This document shows, piece after piece, positions 43,953-55,196 of a DNA stretch of 64,000 nt. The stretch is from NCBI GenBank assembly GCA_022606425.2, contig JAHDVF020001222.1, positions 434,001 to 498,000 of the forward strand. The letters run 5' to 3'. A program made the translations under genes and the position numbers. Origin of the DNA: Lepidostoma basale. Lineage: Eukaryota; Arthropoda; Insecta; Trichoptera; Lepidostomatidae. Every line of letters begins with the position of its first letter. Position 1 is the stretch's first letter. The notes beneath the pieces were generated by a model, which worked only from the letters and a program-made list of their open reading frames with translations, had not been told where the DNA came from and made no database searches.

Positions 43953-46900
43953 ATGGTGCTTTATTACAGTGGTGTCTTTATTGTTGCATTAATAGCCTTT
44001 GAAGCCAATGCGTGGGATCTGTCACATCTCAGCATCAGGAACTATTCTGTACTTCATGTCACCCTATATAAAAATCACGCTTATTTGTCTCTTAAAATAC
44101 TTGATAAAGATATAGCAAAACCTTCAACTCTGGTGGAAGCACCATGGCCAGAAAACGATAAATTTAATTTGAAAGCTCGGGTGTTTCCTTCCAAGGAATT
44201 TCACAAACCTGCAAGTGAAAACGGTTGTAAAGTTTTGCAACAAGTAATCAGTACCGAAATAGATATTTATGGAAGATTGTGGATTCTAGATGAAGGAAGC
44301 ACAATCTGTGAAGGAAAGTTAATAGTTTATAACACATTTACTTCTAGTGTTGCAAAAATATTTCGTTTTAATGATAGAGAACTAAAACTTTCTTCAATTA
44401 ATGTTGATTTTGAATCTTATCACAATCCTAGAGCCTTTATAGGTGTTTCTAATGCAAACATTCTTATAGTGTGTGAATTTTATCGACAAATGTGTATTGA
44501 TTACATTATTGAAGAGAATTTGAGATATAAAAATAGTACAACCAGCAACGGTCTCATCTCTACTGAAGATATTGTAAAATCCCAACAAGATGATGTTTTA
44601 TATATTACCTCCAACAAGTATTTACCACTGTTCAAAATACAACTAGATTTATTAAGAAGAGATAATGTAAAGGTATAGAACATTATTTGCTTATGTTTCT
44701 TCTTCTTTCTGTGTCCTGTCAGGTCTCCCCAACGTTGACTATTACCCTTGAGTAGGCCTCCCTGTCCTGGGCAGCTCGGAACAGCTCCTCCACGGTCCTC
44801 AGCCCTGTCCACTCTCGGATGTTCCTCAGCCAGGAAACCTGCCTTCTTCCAACACCTCGTCGACCCTCAATCTTACCCTTTAAGATCAGATGTAACAGTG
44901 CGTATTTTTCGCCTCTCAGAACATGGCCCAAGTAGGACACCTTACGGACTTTGATGTTGGTCAGCAACTCTCCGTCAACTCTGGCTCTATGGAGAACGTT
45001 TGTGTTGCTGACCATGTCAGTCCAGGAGATGCGTAACATCCTTCGGTGTATCCACATCTCAAAGGCCTCTAATCAGTTCATAATATTGACTTTAAGGGTC
45101 CATGACTCCACCCCGTATAACAGCACTGACCAAACATAGCATCTGACCAATCTTTGTCATAATTTTAAATTAATATTATCATTGCAGAAAATAGTTATCA
45201 TCTTATTAAAGGCATTTCATTTGCTTATGTTTAGAAGTATTTAACTAATTAACTTGTTTCAGATTAACATAATTTTTGTCCATTTGTTTTGCAGAACAAT
45301 TTTATAGCAGTGAACGCTATTTATATTGGAGACAAACTGGGCCCATCTAAAGGATTGTTTTCAGACACAGCAGACGGGCTTACTTATTTTCTTTCCAGAG
45401 ATTTTGCTGTTGTTCGTTGGGATACCGGGTAATTGCAAGATTGTAATTAAATTAGATACCACTATTTTTTATTGTTTATTATATCTATTGTAACAGATTT
45501 CAACTTCGGTTCAGCTTTCATTCAAAACAACAAACAACAAACAAAACCATCACGCCGTTTCCCCGCAGGGGTAGGCAGAGAGAATGGACCGCCACACTAC
45601 TCTATCCTGGCACACCTCTCTAGCTTCCTCCCCATTCATACATCGAGTCATACACGCACGTCGATTCTTCCGGCTTCTGACATGACCAACTTTTAATATT
45701 TGATTAATTTGGTCATGCCATGTTTTCCTCGGTCTACCTCGACTCCTTACTCCATTTACATTGTTAACGTATACTTTTTAACCATTCTTTCTTCACCCAT
45801 GCGCTCCATATGTCCGAACCAACGAAGCGAACCTTTCATAATTTTGTTCATAATACCTTCTTTCGCTCTACACTCTTTCCTAATATCAGCATTTGAGATT
45901 CATTCAAAATCAATGAACTATTTGAGAATATAAAAATTTAAAAAAAAATAATAATAACTAACCATCACGCCGTCTCCCCAAATGCACACGTGAGAAGAAT
46001 GGGTACATCTATACTTCCTCTCATTGTTTTGCGCTCCCAATACTAAGGTAGACAACCCCCGGGCAGACCACCCAAGAGATAGATCGACAGCTGGGAGTGG
46101 ACCTCGCAGGGGGCCAATTCCTCTTAAGAAACAGGCCACAAGGCCTACATAAAGAAGAATTTTAATTTCTTTTGGGAATGTTAAGGACCAAATCTCTGCA
46201 GCTTTGAAGAGATTGGCATCTCATAACCCATTGCTTTCGATTAATCAGGGAATATTTCGAGAACTCAGCGGTGGTAAAAAATGTTGGTCTTTTTATCCCT
46301 GAAAGATATCTCCGACAGCGACAAAATAGATTGTTTTACCTCCCAGAACCAACCTGCCTCTGCTCACAACATGGGAGGAGCAATATGTCTGCTGAACGCG
46401 GTCTCTTCGGAGATTAACGTCTTTCATATTAGTGAATTAAGTACATTCAGAAGACAAATACCCCTAACTAGTAGAGTATCTTTTCTTCCTAATGTCAAAC
46501 CATTTCTCATGTGTTCCTAACTAACTAACTAACTAACCATCACGCCATTTCTCCGGAGGGGTAGGCAGAGAGGATGGATCGCCACAATGCTCTGTCCAGG
46601 CATACCTCTCGGGCTTCCTCTACATTCATACATCGTACTATGCACGCATGTCGATCATTCCGACTTCGAATGTGGCCGCCTTTTAGTAATTGATTAATTT
46701 GTCATGCCATGTTTTCTTTGGTCATACCAAACCATCTCTCATGCGTTCCTGGTATTATATTTGATAATATATTATATTTTACCTGCACTCAATAGATGCC
46801 TTAAACATTTATATTGTTTGTAATGTCTGTTGATATAATAAACTGATTTCTTTATGATTGCAGGAAACCATTGAGGGCAGAAGGTCATCAAGTACTCAGG

Positions 46901-47098
46901 CAGTCCTATCAGGTGCTTCCCGACGTCTCACACTTCTTTTCAGATACGCGAGGAGGCGTATGGGCCGTTGTCACTGCACCCATGATCGGAGGCAGCTCTC
47001 GTTTGTCCAAGAAATCACTCAAAAGTTTATTTAAGAAAGATCATCATCCAATGACGTGTGTGAAAATTTATAATATTAATCATTTTGAAAAAAATTAA
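43953..47098 (+). CDS. yellow/MRJP-family secreted protein 1 (3 exons, 362 aa)
   Basis: Exons 43953-44672, 45295-45428 and 46864-47098, in phase with AG/GT borders, ending TAA. A hydrophobic N-terminal signal peptide of about 20 residues ends AFEANA. Family-type blocks: GRLWILDEGS (about 115), a GDKLGPSKGLFSDTADGLTY stretch in exon 2 and DVSHFFSDTRGGVWAVV in exon 3, the C-terminal blade of the yellow six-bladed propeller. The usual LDSG is LDEG here, and the protein is short for the family (about 400 or more). Yellow proteins act in cuticle pigmentation or as binding proteins outside cells; the role of this one is unknown. An ATG 33 bases upstream in frame is not used here because MVLYYSG starts the signal peptide. 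It is strongly diverged from its neighbour at 49123-55074, yet open. Its first exon covers what takes three exons there. The introns are full of retroelement ends. Confidence 0.85.
44700..45170 (-). mobile_element. RTE-like element 3' end ([10 protein letters not shown] family), copy 2
   Basis: The minus frame 45057-44719 reads [58 protein letters not shown] and VEELFRAAQDREAY, open for 112 codons, then stop and a CTT-rich tail. First intron of the + strand yellow gene. Confidence 0.85.
45530..46855. mobile_element. retroelement ends filling the second yellow-1 intron
   Basis: 45530-45900 family A (minus, ATCACGCCGTTTCCCCGCAG start); 46050-46140 (+) GRPPKR..DSWEWTSQ-type end; 46160-46520 (+) family C C-terminus and 3' UTR (TTTTGGGAATGTTAAGGACC, CTTTCATATTAGTGAA); 46535-46735 family A (minus); 46780-46855 (+) family C tail (ATGCCTTAAACATTTATATT). 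All are 5'-truncated. Confidence 0.7.
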
Positions 47099-47156
47099 AC
47101 CGACTTTCACTCTTCAATGAAACATTATTATTTATTGTAGTTATCAATTATGTAAA

Positions 47157-47170
47157 AATAAAATAATAAA
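47157..47170 (+). promoter_or_regulatory. poly(A) signals of the + strand yellow gene
   Basis: Two AATAAA hexamers (47157-47162 and 47165-47170), 60 to 70 bp after the stop codon, in an AT-rich UTR. Confidence 0.6.
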
Positions 47171-47420
47171 TTTCCCACCAAAATATTTTTATTAACCTTT
47201 AAACGCCCGTGTGCCGCATGCAATAAAGGTAGCCCACTGCCCGAGCAAATATTCGCACGACTTGCGACCTACGCGTAGCTGTTATAAAAATAATTATACC
47301 CTTAGGGGTATTAGTCATCCTATTTAGGAAAAATAAAAAGCATTATCAAAATAAAATATTGTTTATAATTTACTTTATTTGTAATTTTTCACACTTTTCA
47401 TAATTACATATTATTATTAT

Positions 47421-47700
47421 ATGAAAACACTCCGCGCTATAGCTGGCAAGACCCTACGTGATCGAGTTAGGAATACAGCAATCCGAGAAATCTGCGAGGT
47501 CGAAGATGTGGTCAGATGGGGACGTCAAAGACGGCAATACTGGCATCAACACATAGAAAGGATGAGCTCAAATAGGATACCACACATAGCTCTTCATGGA
47601 ACGCCAAACGGACAACGCCGAAGACCCCCGAAACGGTGGAGAGAGAGCTGGAGTTCAGCGTCTCAAGAGGACCCGCCTGAAATAACAGACCCCTGAGTCT
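47421..47700 (+). mobile_element. RTE-like element 3' end (KTLRDRVRN family)
   Basis: 91 open codons: KTLRAIAGKTLRDRVRNTAI, REICEVEDVVRWGRQRRQYW, HIERMSSNRIPHIALHGTPN and RRPPKRWRESWSSASQEDPP, then stop and a GAAGAAGAAGAAG tail. The same family is at 33880, 51880 and 58740. Confidence 0.8.
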
Positions 47701-47964
47701 ACCAAAAGTGAAGAAGAAGAAGAAGATATTAAAGTTAAATAATAAAAACATTAAAAAATACATATTTTAAATTAAAAATATTTTTTTCATATGCTAAATT
47801 TTAAAACATTGGTCTATGCATAGACCAATTTTAGGCAGTGGTGTAGATTGTATGTTTTATTAGGTGGACCATAATAAAACAACCCAAGAGTCGACCATGT
47901 ACATGTACAAATAATTATCAGAACCGAAAATAAAATTATAGATCGGCATCTAAAATACATTATT

Positions 47965-48845
47965 TAACTAACTAACTAACTAACCATCACGCCGTCTCCC
48001 CGAAAGGGTAGGCAGAAAGAATGGACTGTCACACTTTTACTGATGTGGCACTCCATCCTTCTCTTTTCGCCCCGCAGGAGACGCGGTGTGATGGGTTGCG
48101 AACCTCATTGCCAGGTAAGCCAATATTCATATTTTGTATACTATAGTCATAAATCATAAATCAGAAGAAATCATGATAGTCTGCAACATTAGCATGAATG
48201 GTGAAAATTCGGAGCTAGTAGATGAGTTCGTTTATTTAGGTAGTATATTTACAAGCGATGGGCGAGTGGAGAGGGATATTCAAAGAAGGGTTGGGGCAAC
48301 AAAAACCTATCCAAAAAAGCTAAAATGGCAGTGCACAATGGTATTCTTCTACCGACCCTTATGTACGGAAGCGAAGCATGGAACTGGAAAAACAAGAATT
48401 AAAGTAGAATAAATTCAGTAGAAATGAGATCTCTTAGACGAATGTGTTGATACTCTGTGTATGATAGAGTGTCGAATGAAAATATAAGAAGTGAATGCGG
48501 TACGAATGATGGTGTTATGAACAAAATAATGAAAGGATCATTAAGATGGTTTGGACATATGGAAAGAATGAATGAAGAAAGAATGATAAAAAAAATTATA
48601 TGTGAATGATGTAAATGGAAACAGAAATAGAGGAAGACCTAGGAAAACGTGGCATGATCAAATAAATCAAATATTGAATGTCAGCCATGTGAAAAGTCAG
48701 AGAAATCGATGCGCGTGCATGACACAATGTATGAATGTTGAGGAAGCGAGAGAAATATGTCAGGAAAGAAAGGTGTGGCAGTCCATTATTTCTACCTACC
48801 CCTTTGGCGAGACGGCGTGATGGTTAGTCTAGTTAGTTAGTTAAA
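47965..48845. mobile_element. family A pair, reverse then forward
   Basis: 47965-48115 (minus) begins (CTAA)n CCATCACGCCGTCTCCCC and carries the long tail variant. 48150-48845 (+) has ICNISMNGENSELVDEFVYL, GSIFTSDGRVERDIQRRVG, MKGSLRWFGH-type text, [20 protein letters not shown] and TYPFGETA stop, then a TTAG tail, with several frameshifts. Confidence 0.8.
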
Positions 48846-48996
48846 TCAGTGTAATCCGATAGCGAAATGTACCATAATCACCGGTCCGTACGGGACCGTT
48901 GGACATTGAATAACCCGATTCCGCGGTCCCGTACGGGACCACTAGGCGTCAAAAGGTTAATAAATAATACAATGGAATGATCATATTTTCAACATA

Positions 48997-49002
48997 TTTA
49001 TT
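48997..49002 (-). promoter_or_regulatory. poly(A) signal of the - strand yellow gene
   Basis: TTTATT on the plus strand (AATAAA on the minus) about 120 bp past the stop codon at 49123. Confidence 0.5.
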
Positions 49003-49122
49003 TTTGTAGACATATTTAAAAAAAATTACATTATTGTAATAAGCTAAGAAAAGATCAGAGAGAATATTATTAATATGGTTGTAGAGCATTCATTGCAAAT
49101 AAAAACAAATTTAAAACAAAAG

Positions 49123-52100
49123 CTATGAACGTTCCTTCGTCAAATCAACAAACTGTTGGTAGACTCCATTTTCACCGCGGTAGTACTCCTGGTAGGTGGA
49201 TTCTAGGACTTTGAAACAGTTGAGACCGTCCAAGGTCACGGAAGTAGGGATGAAGCAGTCTTCACTAGAGTAGATAGGGGAGAGCGAGACCAAGTCAAGT
49301 GGTTTGGTAGTATCCCAGATGTAAATGTCGGTGTCGTCCTTGTAACGGAAGAAGATGTTGGAGTATTGATTTGTGCCAAGGATTACAATTGGTGCTGGCT
49401 TCAATCCCTCATCTGCAAAATTCAATATGTATAATTAACTATTATTCCTTATGCCTTATAATAATGTTAAAACCTAGAACTGTCTATATAGGTAGGTGGC
49501 TTCAATATTAAAAAATGATTTTTCCAACATCTTTGAATATTATTTTAACTAATTTATTACTTATATTATTATATTTATAGAAAAGTAATATACAAGTTTT
49601 ATGATTAACCGTTAGAGTGCCGAGGAGCGCGAGGAGCGATTAATAGTATTCAATTTCTGTATTTTTATTATCATGGTGTGAAACCTAGTGAAGAGAATGT
49701 TTAAAGAAATATGAAAATTGGTGTATTTTTAGAGATATGGCACATTTTTTCTTGTAAATATAAATTATCTATAAAAATAGACATTTCTTTTGATATTTTA
49801 GAATATTTTGGCGAAATAGGTTTGGCACTCAAACGGTTAAATAACAAACCATCTCGCCGTTTCCGCAGGGGTAGGCAGAGAGAATGGACCGCCACACTAC
49901 TCTATCCTGACATACCTCTCTAGCTTCCTCCACATTCATACATCGAGTCGTACACGCACATCGATTCTTCCAGCTTCTGACATGACCAAACTTATTTGAT
50001 TAATTTGGTCATGCCATGTTTTCCTCGGTCGACCTCGACTCCTTACTCCATTTACATAGTTAACGTATACTTTTTTAACCATTCTTTCTTCACCCATGAG
50101 CTTCATTATATCCGAACCAATGAAGCGATCCTTTCATAATTTTGTTCATAATACCTTCTTTCGCTCTACATTCCTTTCTAATATCAGCATTTGAGATTCT
50201 GTCGTACATCGTTCTACAACAGATACGTCTTAGGGACCTCATCTCTACCGCATTTATTCTGCTCTCATCTTTCTTCTGCCAGTTTTTCATTTTTCATTTA
50301 ATTTATTTTGATAATAATCACAAACATTACAGACATACAATTCCAAATAGTTTGCAATTACATTATAAACAGAGAAGCATTAAAAAAATAAAAATTAAGC
50401 TTAAGAATAAGAAAAAATCATGACATTGATATTGCATCCCTGAGGCAACTCACACTATCACGAAATATGTCGACCTCCGAGGCGATCCGATTAAACAATA
50501 AGATTGCCTTACCCACAGGCATAACCATTGGCAGGTTGGTTGTCAAAGACAGCACAATCTGTGCTGTCTTTGACGAAGGTAATTATCAGGGACAAATAGA
50601 CCTACATCACTCAGGACATCCGAGTTCTGTATACGGCCGCCAATCAGCTGAAAGAAGTGAAGTTCCATGCTTCGCTTCCATAGATAAGTGTTGGGACCAG
50701 AACTCCATTGTGAACGGCCATTTTCGCTTTCATTGATTAAATGTGTAATTTTAAAAGAATCTTTTAATATAAAATATATATTTATATTCTTATTAACGGA
50801 TAACAGGTATGCCAGAATAGAGCATTGCGGCGATCCAACCTCTCTGCCTACCCCTCTGGAGAAATGGCGTGATGGTTAGTTAGTTTAGTTAGTTCAACAA
50901 ATTCAAAGCTGAATTTCAAGATATATAATTTAATATGGTAATTTACACCAATATTTTACTTTAATTAATAATGTACATACGTACCTATAATTTCACCATA
51001 GGCACTATTAGCTTTAAGATACTCAGTGTCGATGGAGACCACACGCAGGTGATTAAGGTAAGTGGCGTATAAAATAGTAGGCTCCGCGGGATCGACGGCC
51101 CGGGTTTTCACCAGATACATCACGTCATCAGACGATATAGTCGGGGCAATCTCACTGGGAAGAGCCAAACGAAAGCTCGCACCACTTTGAGTATTTTGTA
51201 CGAGTATACTGCGGTTGGTTGTGTCACTGATGTAACTAAAACATTTAAGCAAATTAATTAGTCATTATTCTAACTACAAGCAAATAATAAATAATCTTCT
51301 TCTTCTTTTTGTCCTGTCACACCTCCGTCGTGCATAGGGCCTCAAGGAACCTTCTCCACCCGACTGTATCGCATGCCTGTTGCCTAACATCATCCCAAGT
51401 GAGGCCTGCTGCCTTAACCTCATCCTGCAGGGCTCTTCTCCAGGTGGCTCTAGGTCTGCCTCGCTATCTCTTTCCCCCCATAGAGGACTAGTCTAGTGCG
51501 CCCTGAGCGATACAGGCTGGGTTCCGTCTCAGAGTGTGACCGATCCACTGCCATTTGCGTCTAGCGACTTGTTCTCTAACTGGCTTTTCACCTGCTATGG
51601 TCCAGAGAATGGCATTTGACACTGTTTGGGGCCAATAGATTTTGAATATTGATAATAAATAATAAATAATAAGTTTAAAATATTGGTTCAGTTACAACCA
51701 TACAAGTAATTTCAACTTACTTCTAACCACTTTAATTTAATCTTATCGCTTAAACCATAACTAATTTTAATGCTTTTTATTTTAATTCGCTGGTTTAAAT
51801 TTTTTAAAAGTGACAGGTTAATATAAATTCCTCTCACACACTCGCATAAACTCGAGTGGCTAATGCCCGCGAAAAAGCACACACCTCATATTTATAGGTA
51901 TCATAAATTCACAGTAAGGACCAAACAAGTATTGAGGACTTCCGAGATGAAGACACTGAGGACAATAGCAGGCAAGACACTGAGAGATCGCTTGAGGAAC
52001 ACCAGAATAAGAGAGATATGTGAGGTTGAGGATATTATAAGATGAAGCAGACAGCGAAAAAGGGACTGGTACGGTCATGTTCAAAGAATGGATACCACCA

Positions 52101-55074
52101 GACTCCCCTATATTACATAACATAATCAGCCTCATGGGACTCGTCCTCGTGGAAGACCTCCTAAAAGATGGAACGACAGCTGGGAGTCTACCTCACAGGA
52201 AGAGCAACACTCTGGAGAACAGACCACATAGTTCAACAACAAGGAAGAAGAAGAAGAAGGTAAATTCACAGCTCAAATTAAATCGGCTAATGACAAAGGA
52301 TTCACGAATCATATAATATAATTTCTAGAAAACAGACATTTTCATTTGTTTTAGTTATTTAATATGGAGTTTTACATCATTGTTCAAGAAACTACAAATA
52401 ATAACTAGACTCCTGATAAATTTAAAATACTTACAAGTGAGGAATCCCTTCATTGTAATCAACAACGATGTTCTGCAGGCGAGATTTCGGTTCTGCAAGT
52501 TGCGATAAACTGTAAGTCTTAACAATCCTTTCACTGACCAGTGAAATACGGACTACTTTGGGTTGACAGAGTTGCTCGGGTAGTTCCATATTGTTAATAA
52601 TGCCCGAGTCCAGCACCCACAAGAATCCCTATAATAGAGATTACAACATAAGAATTGAGAGACCAAACCGAGCATGAAAGAATAATGTGGAAGACTATGG
52701 TGTACATCTAGACATGTTTTCTCTTAAGTTTATTGTGGTCTTCTTTCAATGAAGAAGTTTAAAGTTTATGTATTCCTCCTAAATAGCGTCTTAACAATCT
52801 CTAATTAAATAGACCATTGTTTTGTCCGAAACACTATGATACCTTAACATTTTGAACTGTTAAATTAAATAACTTTGTTTTGTATTACAATTGTATTTTA
52901 TTTTACGCGACAGCTGTTTCATCAACCTATATTGACATCATCAGGTGTTACGATAATGATGAGTCAACATAGGTTGATGAAACAGCTGTCGTGTAAAATA
53001 AAATACAATTGGGATACAAAACAAAGTTATGTAATTTAACAGTTTAAAATCTCTAATTATTTTTTGATTAATTCTAGATATTGTATGAAGATACTAGAAA
53101 TTTCGGGTAGGCTATTAATTTTATTTTTTCTTATTTGATTTTCCTTAAAATGAATTTCAACAAAATTACGAATTTCATCATAAAATTGTATATTACCTTT
53201 GTATAAATACGAGATAATAATATAATTAATGATATAATGAAACATGTTTGTGAAAAGTGCAAAAAAGTATTGTGAAAATACAATGTTTATCAAATATTAG
53301 ATTTCTGTTGGTAGAAAATATCTCATACACTTCAGGTTCGTGAAACTTTACATAGATAAGAAATGTGTTATATTAAGAGAGAGGAACACAGAAGGGTTCC
53401 CACCACATACCCGAGGCTGTTATAGGGCGCAACGGCACCCTTTCGTCAGCCTCGCTCGTACACTTTCTAGACCTGTCCCCGTCCATCCGGGACATACATT
53501 TAATTTATGCAAACACAATGGGATGCCAGGCTATATTTACTCTGCTTTGTATTTCCTTCTGTGTCCCGCACTTCCACATGCAAACTTTTATTTATTTAAA
53601 AATATAGAAATAATAATGCTAATAACGACCTTACAAAATAGGGCCTTACCACCTAGGTTTAAACATAACACACACTTAGAAGAAATGCGTTAAGGCAGAA
53701 ACATACTATTAACACGCGACGTGGCGTGTTTACTCCCACCACCGGCAACACGTCGATCTAGCTCGTCTGGATCGGGTGGCGTGTGCGCGCATGGCGTCGC
53801 GTCGGGTGTTCGTAGTGTGATTCTGTTCATAGAAAACAATACAATTTGATTCGACTCAACACGCATCACGTGGCATCGGGTGGCGTGGCGTGTTAATAGT
53901 ATGTTTCTGCCTTTATAGTAATTCAAAAGTATCCTTACCAATGAATCAAGGTACATATCCACAGCATTCTGTATAACTTCACAATTTCCATTCTCATGGG
54001 AAGCCATATTTGGAAATGGAATGAATTTGGTTACTCCCAGATGAGACTTTGCATCATACAAAACCAAAGAGGCAGGTACACCAGGTTTTAACCTAAATTT
54101 GAAAATAAATCTTATTTTAAAGTAATTCAGGTGGAAAGACAGAACACTCGAGCGTTGAATCAAAAGCCAAACATATCAAATATAATAATTATACACTTAT
54201 AATTGTTTTAAACCACTTCATTATTTACAACAACCTAACCTGCATTTGGTTGTTGTAAAGAATAAAGTGGTTTAAATACAAATTTTAAATGTGTATTCTT
54301 ATAACATTTTGAATGTATACAAATACTGGATTTTACCCATTGATTAATTGTATCTCAATAGAGACGAAGATGTAAGATGTAGAATATGTAGATGTAGAAG
54401 ATGACGAAGATGTAGAAGATGACGAAGTGTTCCTTAACATTGTTGCATATATACATCTTCCAAAAATTTGTCAGACAAGGTGGTCATAATAAGGGCGGAA
54501 CGGGGAATGTTGTTAATATAAAGCGGTCGCTTAACCCAACCAATGACAGGTCATAAGACCTGTAAGCGCCTCGACCACCATATTCTGTTCCCAGAAAACA
54601 ATTTACATCTTCATCTGTATTATTATGATATTTAATAATGTCACACCATAAATTAAGCGCTTCATATGAAAGCCAAATATATTGTTATACTTAAATGTTT
54701 TAGATCATTCTAGTACCTTTTTTCATTCAATTTTAATAGCTTATGATTGCATTGTGATGTAATGCATTTTCAAAATATTATATGGTGTTACAAAGTAAAT
54801 GCAAACATTTGAAAAAAAAATGTAGTCTATATTACCTTGGTGTGAGTAATACCAGTTTTCCATATCTGATAACTGCTTTTGTTGCTATAATATTTTTAGA
54901 ATCATATTCCCCAGACTGCGTGTAAAGTTTTCTGATGTTGTTGGTTGGGAAGGTGAGCGGACCGCCCTCCCAGGCGAGCGGCTGTGGAGGGAAGCAGTGG
55001 GCTCTGCACAGGCTGCCACCCATCAAGACCAACATCCCCACAGTCAACATCGTCTGCTTGGCAAGTTCAAACAT
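49123..55074 (-). CDS. yellow/MRJP-family secreted protein 2 (5 exons, 375 aa)
   Basis: Minus-strand exons 55074-54836, 54092-53939, 52628-52435, 51235-50985 and 49412-49123, all in phase with consensus borders. The N-terminal signal peptide ends near GSLCRAHC (Met1, Met9 and Met14 are all possible starts). Family blocks: WEGGPLTFP, a blade-one RYGKLVLLTPRLKPGVPASL stretch, NCEVIQNAVDMYLDSLGFLW, VLDSG, CQPKVVRISL, VVDYNEGIPHFYISDTTN, and the C-terminal GTNQYSNIFFRYKDD. This matches the yellow propeller better than the neighbour does, since the LW.LDSG and YISD motifs are kept. Predicted extracellular, for cuticle or salivary-type functions; some relatives convert dopachrome, but I cannot assign that here. 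Poly(A) signal at 48997. The introns carry MITEs, a hairpin and retroelement ends. It is convergent with the + strand yellow gene 2 kb away. Confidence 0.93.
49609..49836. mobile_element. piggyBac-type MITE, 228 bp
   Basis: TTAA on both sides (49605-49608, 49837-49840). Inverted termini CCGTTAGAGTGCC on the left and CCGTTTGAGTGCC reversed on the right. Interior AT-rich without coding potential. Last intron of the - strand yellow gene. Confidence 0.8.
49850..50895. mobile_element. family A and family C ends in a yellow-2 intron
   Basis: 49850-50295 family A (minus; NKIMKGSLHWFGYNE, the [20 protein letters not shown] frame); 50420-50650 family C (minus; GAGGCAACTCACACTATCAC); 50655-50735 family A piece (minus); 50815-50895 (+) family A tail CCCTCTGGAGAAATGGCGTG then TTAG repeats. 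Confidence 0.7.
51300..51640 (-). mobile_element. RTE-like element 3' end (GRPRATWRR family)
   Basis: The minus strand reads KWQWIGHTLRRNP, GRPRATWRRALQDEVKAAGL, TWDDVRQQACDTVGWRRFLE and ALCTTEV, the RKWxWxGHTLR..GRPxxTWRR..RxxWRxxVxALC pattern. It is followed by a CTTCTTCTTC-type tail at 51295. Intron of the - strand yellow gene. Confidence 0.75.
51880..52390. mobile_element. RTE-like end (+) and SINE-like block
   Basis: 51880-52260 (+): EMKTLRTIAGKTLRDRLRNT, REICEVEDIIR stop, RDWYGHVQRM, RGRPPKRWNDSWESTSQEE, then a GAAGAAGAAG tail. 52315-52390: TTCTAGAAAACAGACATTTT .. AATATGGAGTTTTACATCAT, the dispersed SINE-like block. Confidence 0.75.
52855..53048. repeat. hairpin element with about 80-bp arms
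   Basis: AACTGTTAAATTAAATAAC..GACAGCTGTTTCATCAACCT (52855-52935) is the near reverse complement of AGGTTGATGAAACAGCTGTC..AATTTAACAGTTTAA (52968-53048), with a short loop around TCATCAGGTGTTACGATAAT. MITE-like foldback in a yellow-2 intron. Confidence 0.85.
53055..53690. other. yellow-2 intron stretch, nothing recognised
   Basis: 53055-53330 is AT-rich. About 53390-53590 is more GC-rich and carries a plus-strand open frame (117 codons from 53340, with GFPPHTRGCYRAQRHPF) of no known family, perhaps a decayed repeat. Confidence 0.35.
53693..53912. mobile_element. MITE, 220 bp, TTA target duplication (PIF/Harbinger-type)
   Basis: Perfect 25-bp inverted termini beginning AGGCAGAAACATACTATTAA, with TTA on both sides (53690-53692, 53913-53915). 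The GC-rich interior has repeated GTGGCGTG phrases. It begins 26 bp inside the intron from the donor of yellow-2 exon 54092-53939. The superfamily is guessed from the 3-bp duplication. Confidence 0.85.
54303..54625. repeat. copy of the 1967-type AT-rich repeat
   Basis: ATAACATTTTGAATGTATAC, CAATAGAGACGAAGATG, an extra GATGTAGAAGATGACGAAG duplication, then GGTGGTCATAATAAGGGCGG, CTTAACCCAACCAATGACAG and GTAAGCGCCTCGACCACC, in mixed orientation as at 1967-2632. First intron of yellow-2. Confidence 0.65.
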
Positions 55075-55196
55075 AGCACATAACAGGTTTCCTTTTCTTG
55101 GCTCTTAGGTATAATTTTAATTTTATATTTTTAAACCATTGACATAACAAACAAACAACAACTAAACAATTAAATAGAAATAATAATTAAATAAAA

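Larger units (their letters stand above)
47196..48956. mobile_element. piggyBac-like element, non-autonomous, with retroelement insertions
   Basis: Flanked by TTAA on both sides (47192-47195, 48957-48960). Termini CCTTTAAACGCC on the left and, reversed on the right, CCTTTTGACGCC. Subterminal: the perfect palindrome GGTCCCGTACGGGACC (about 48925) and a near copy GGTCCGTACGGGACC (about 48890). No piggyBac transposase frame is visible. The interior holds a KTLRDRVRNTAIREICEVED retroelement end (47421-47700, +), a family A end in reverse (47965-48115) and another forward (48150-48840). It lies between the two yellow genes. Confidence 0.7.

Noticed and set aside
47196..48956. Autonomous piggyBac
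   Set aside because: TTAA and termini fit, but there is no transposase frame; the open frames inside belong to retroelements.
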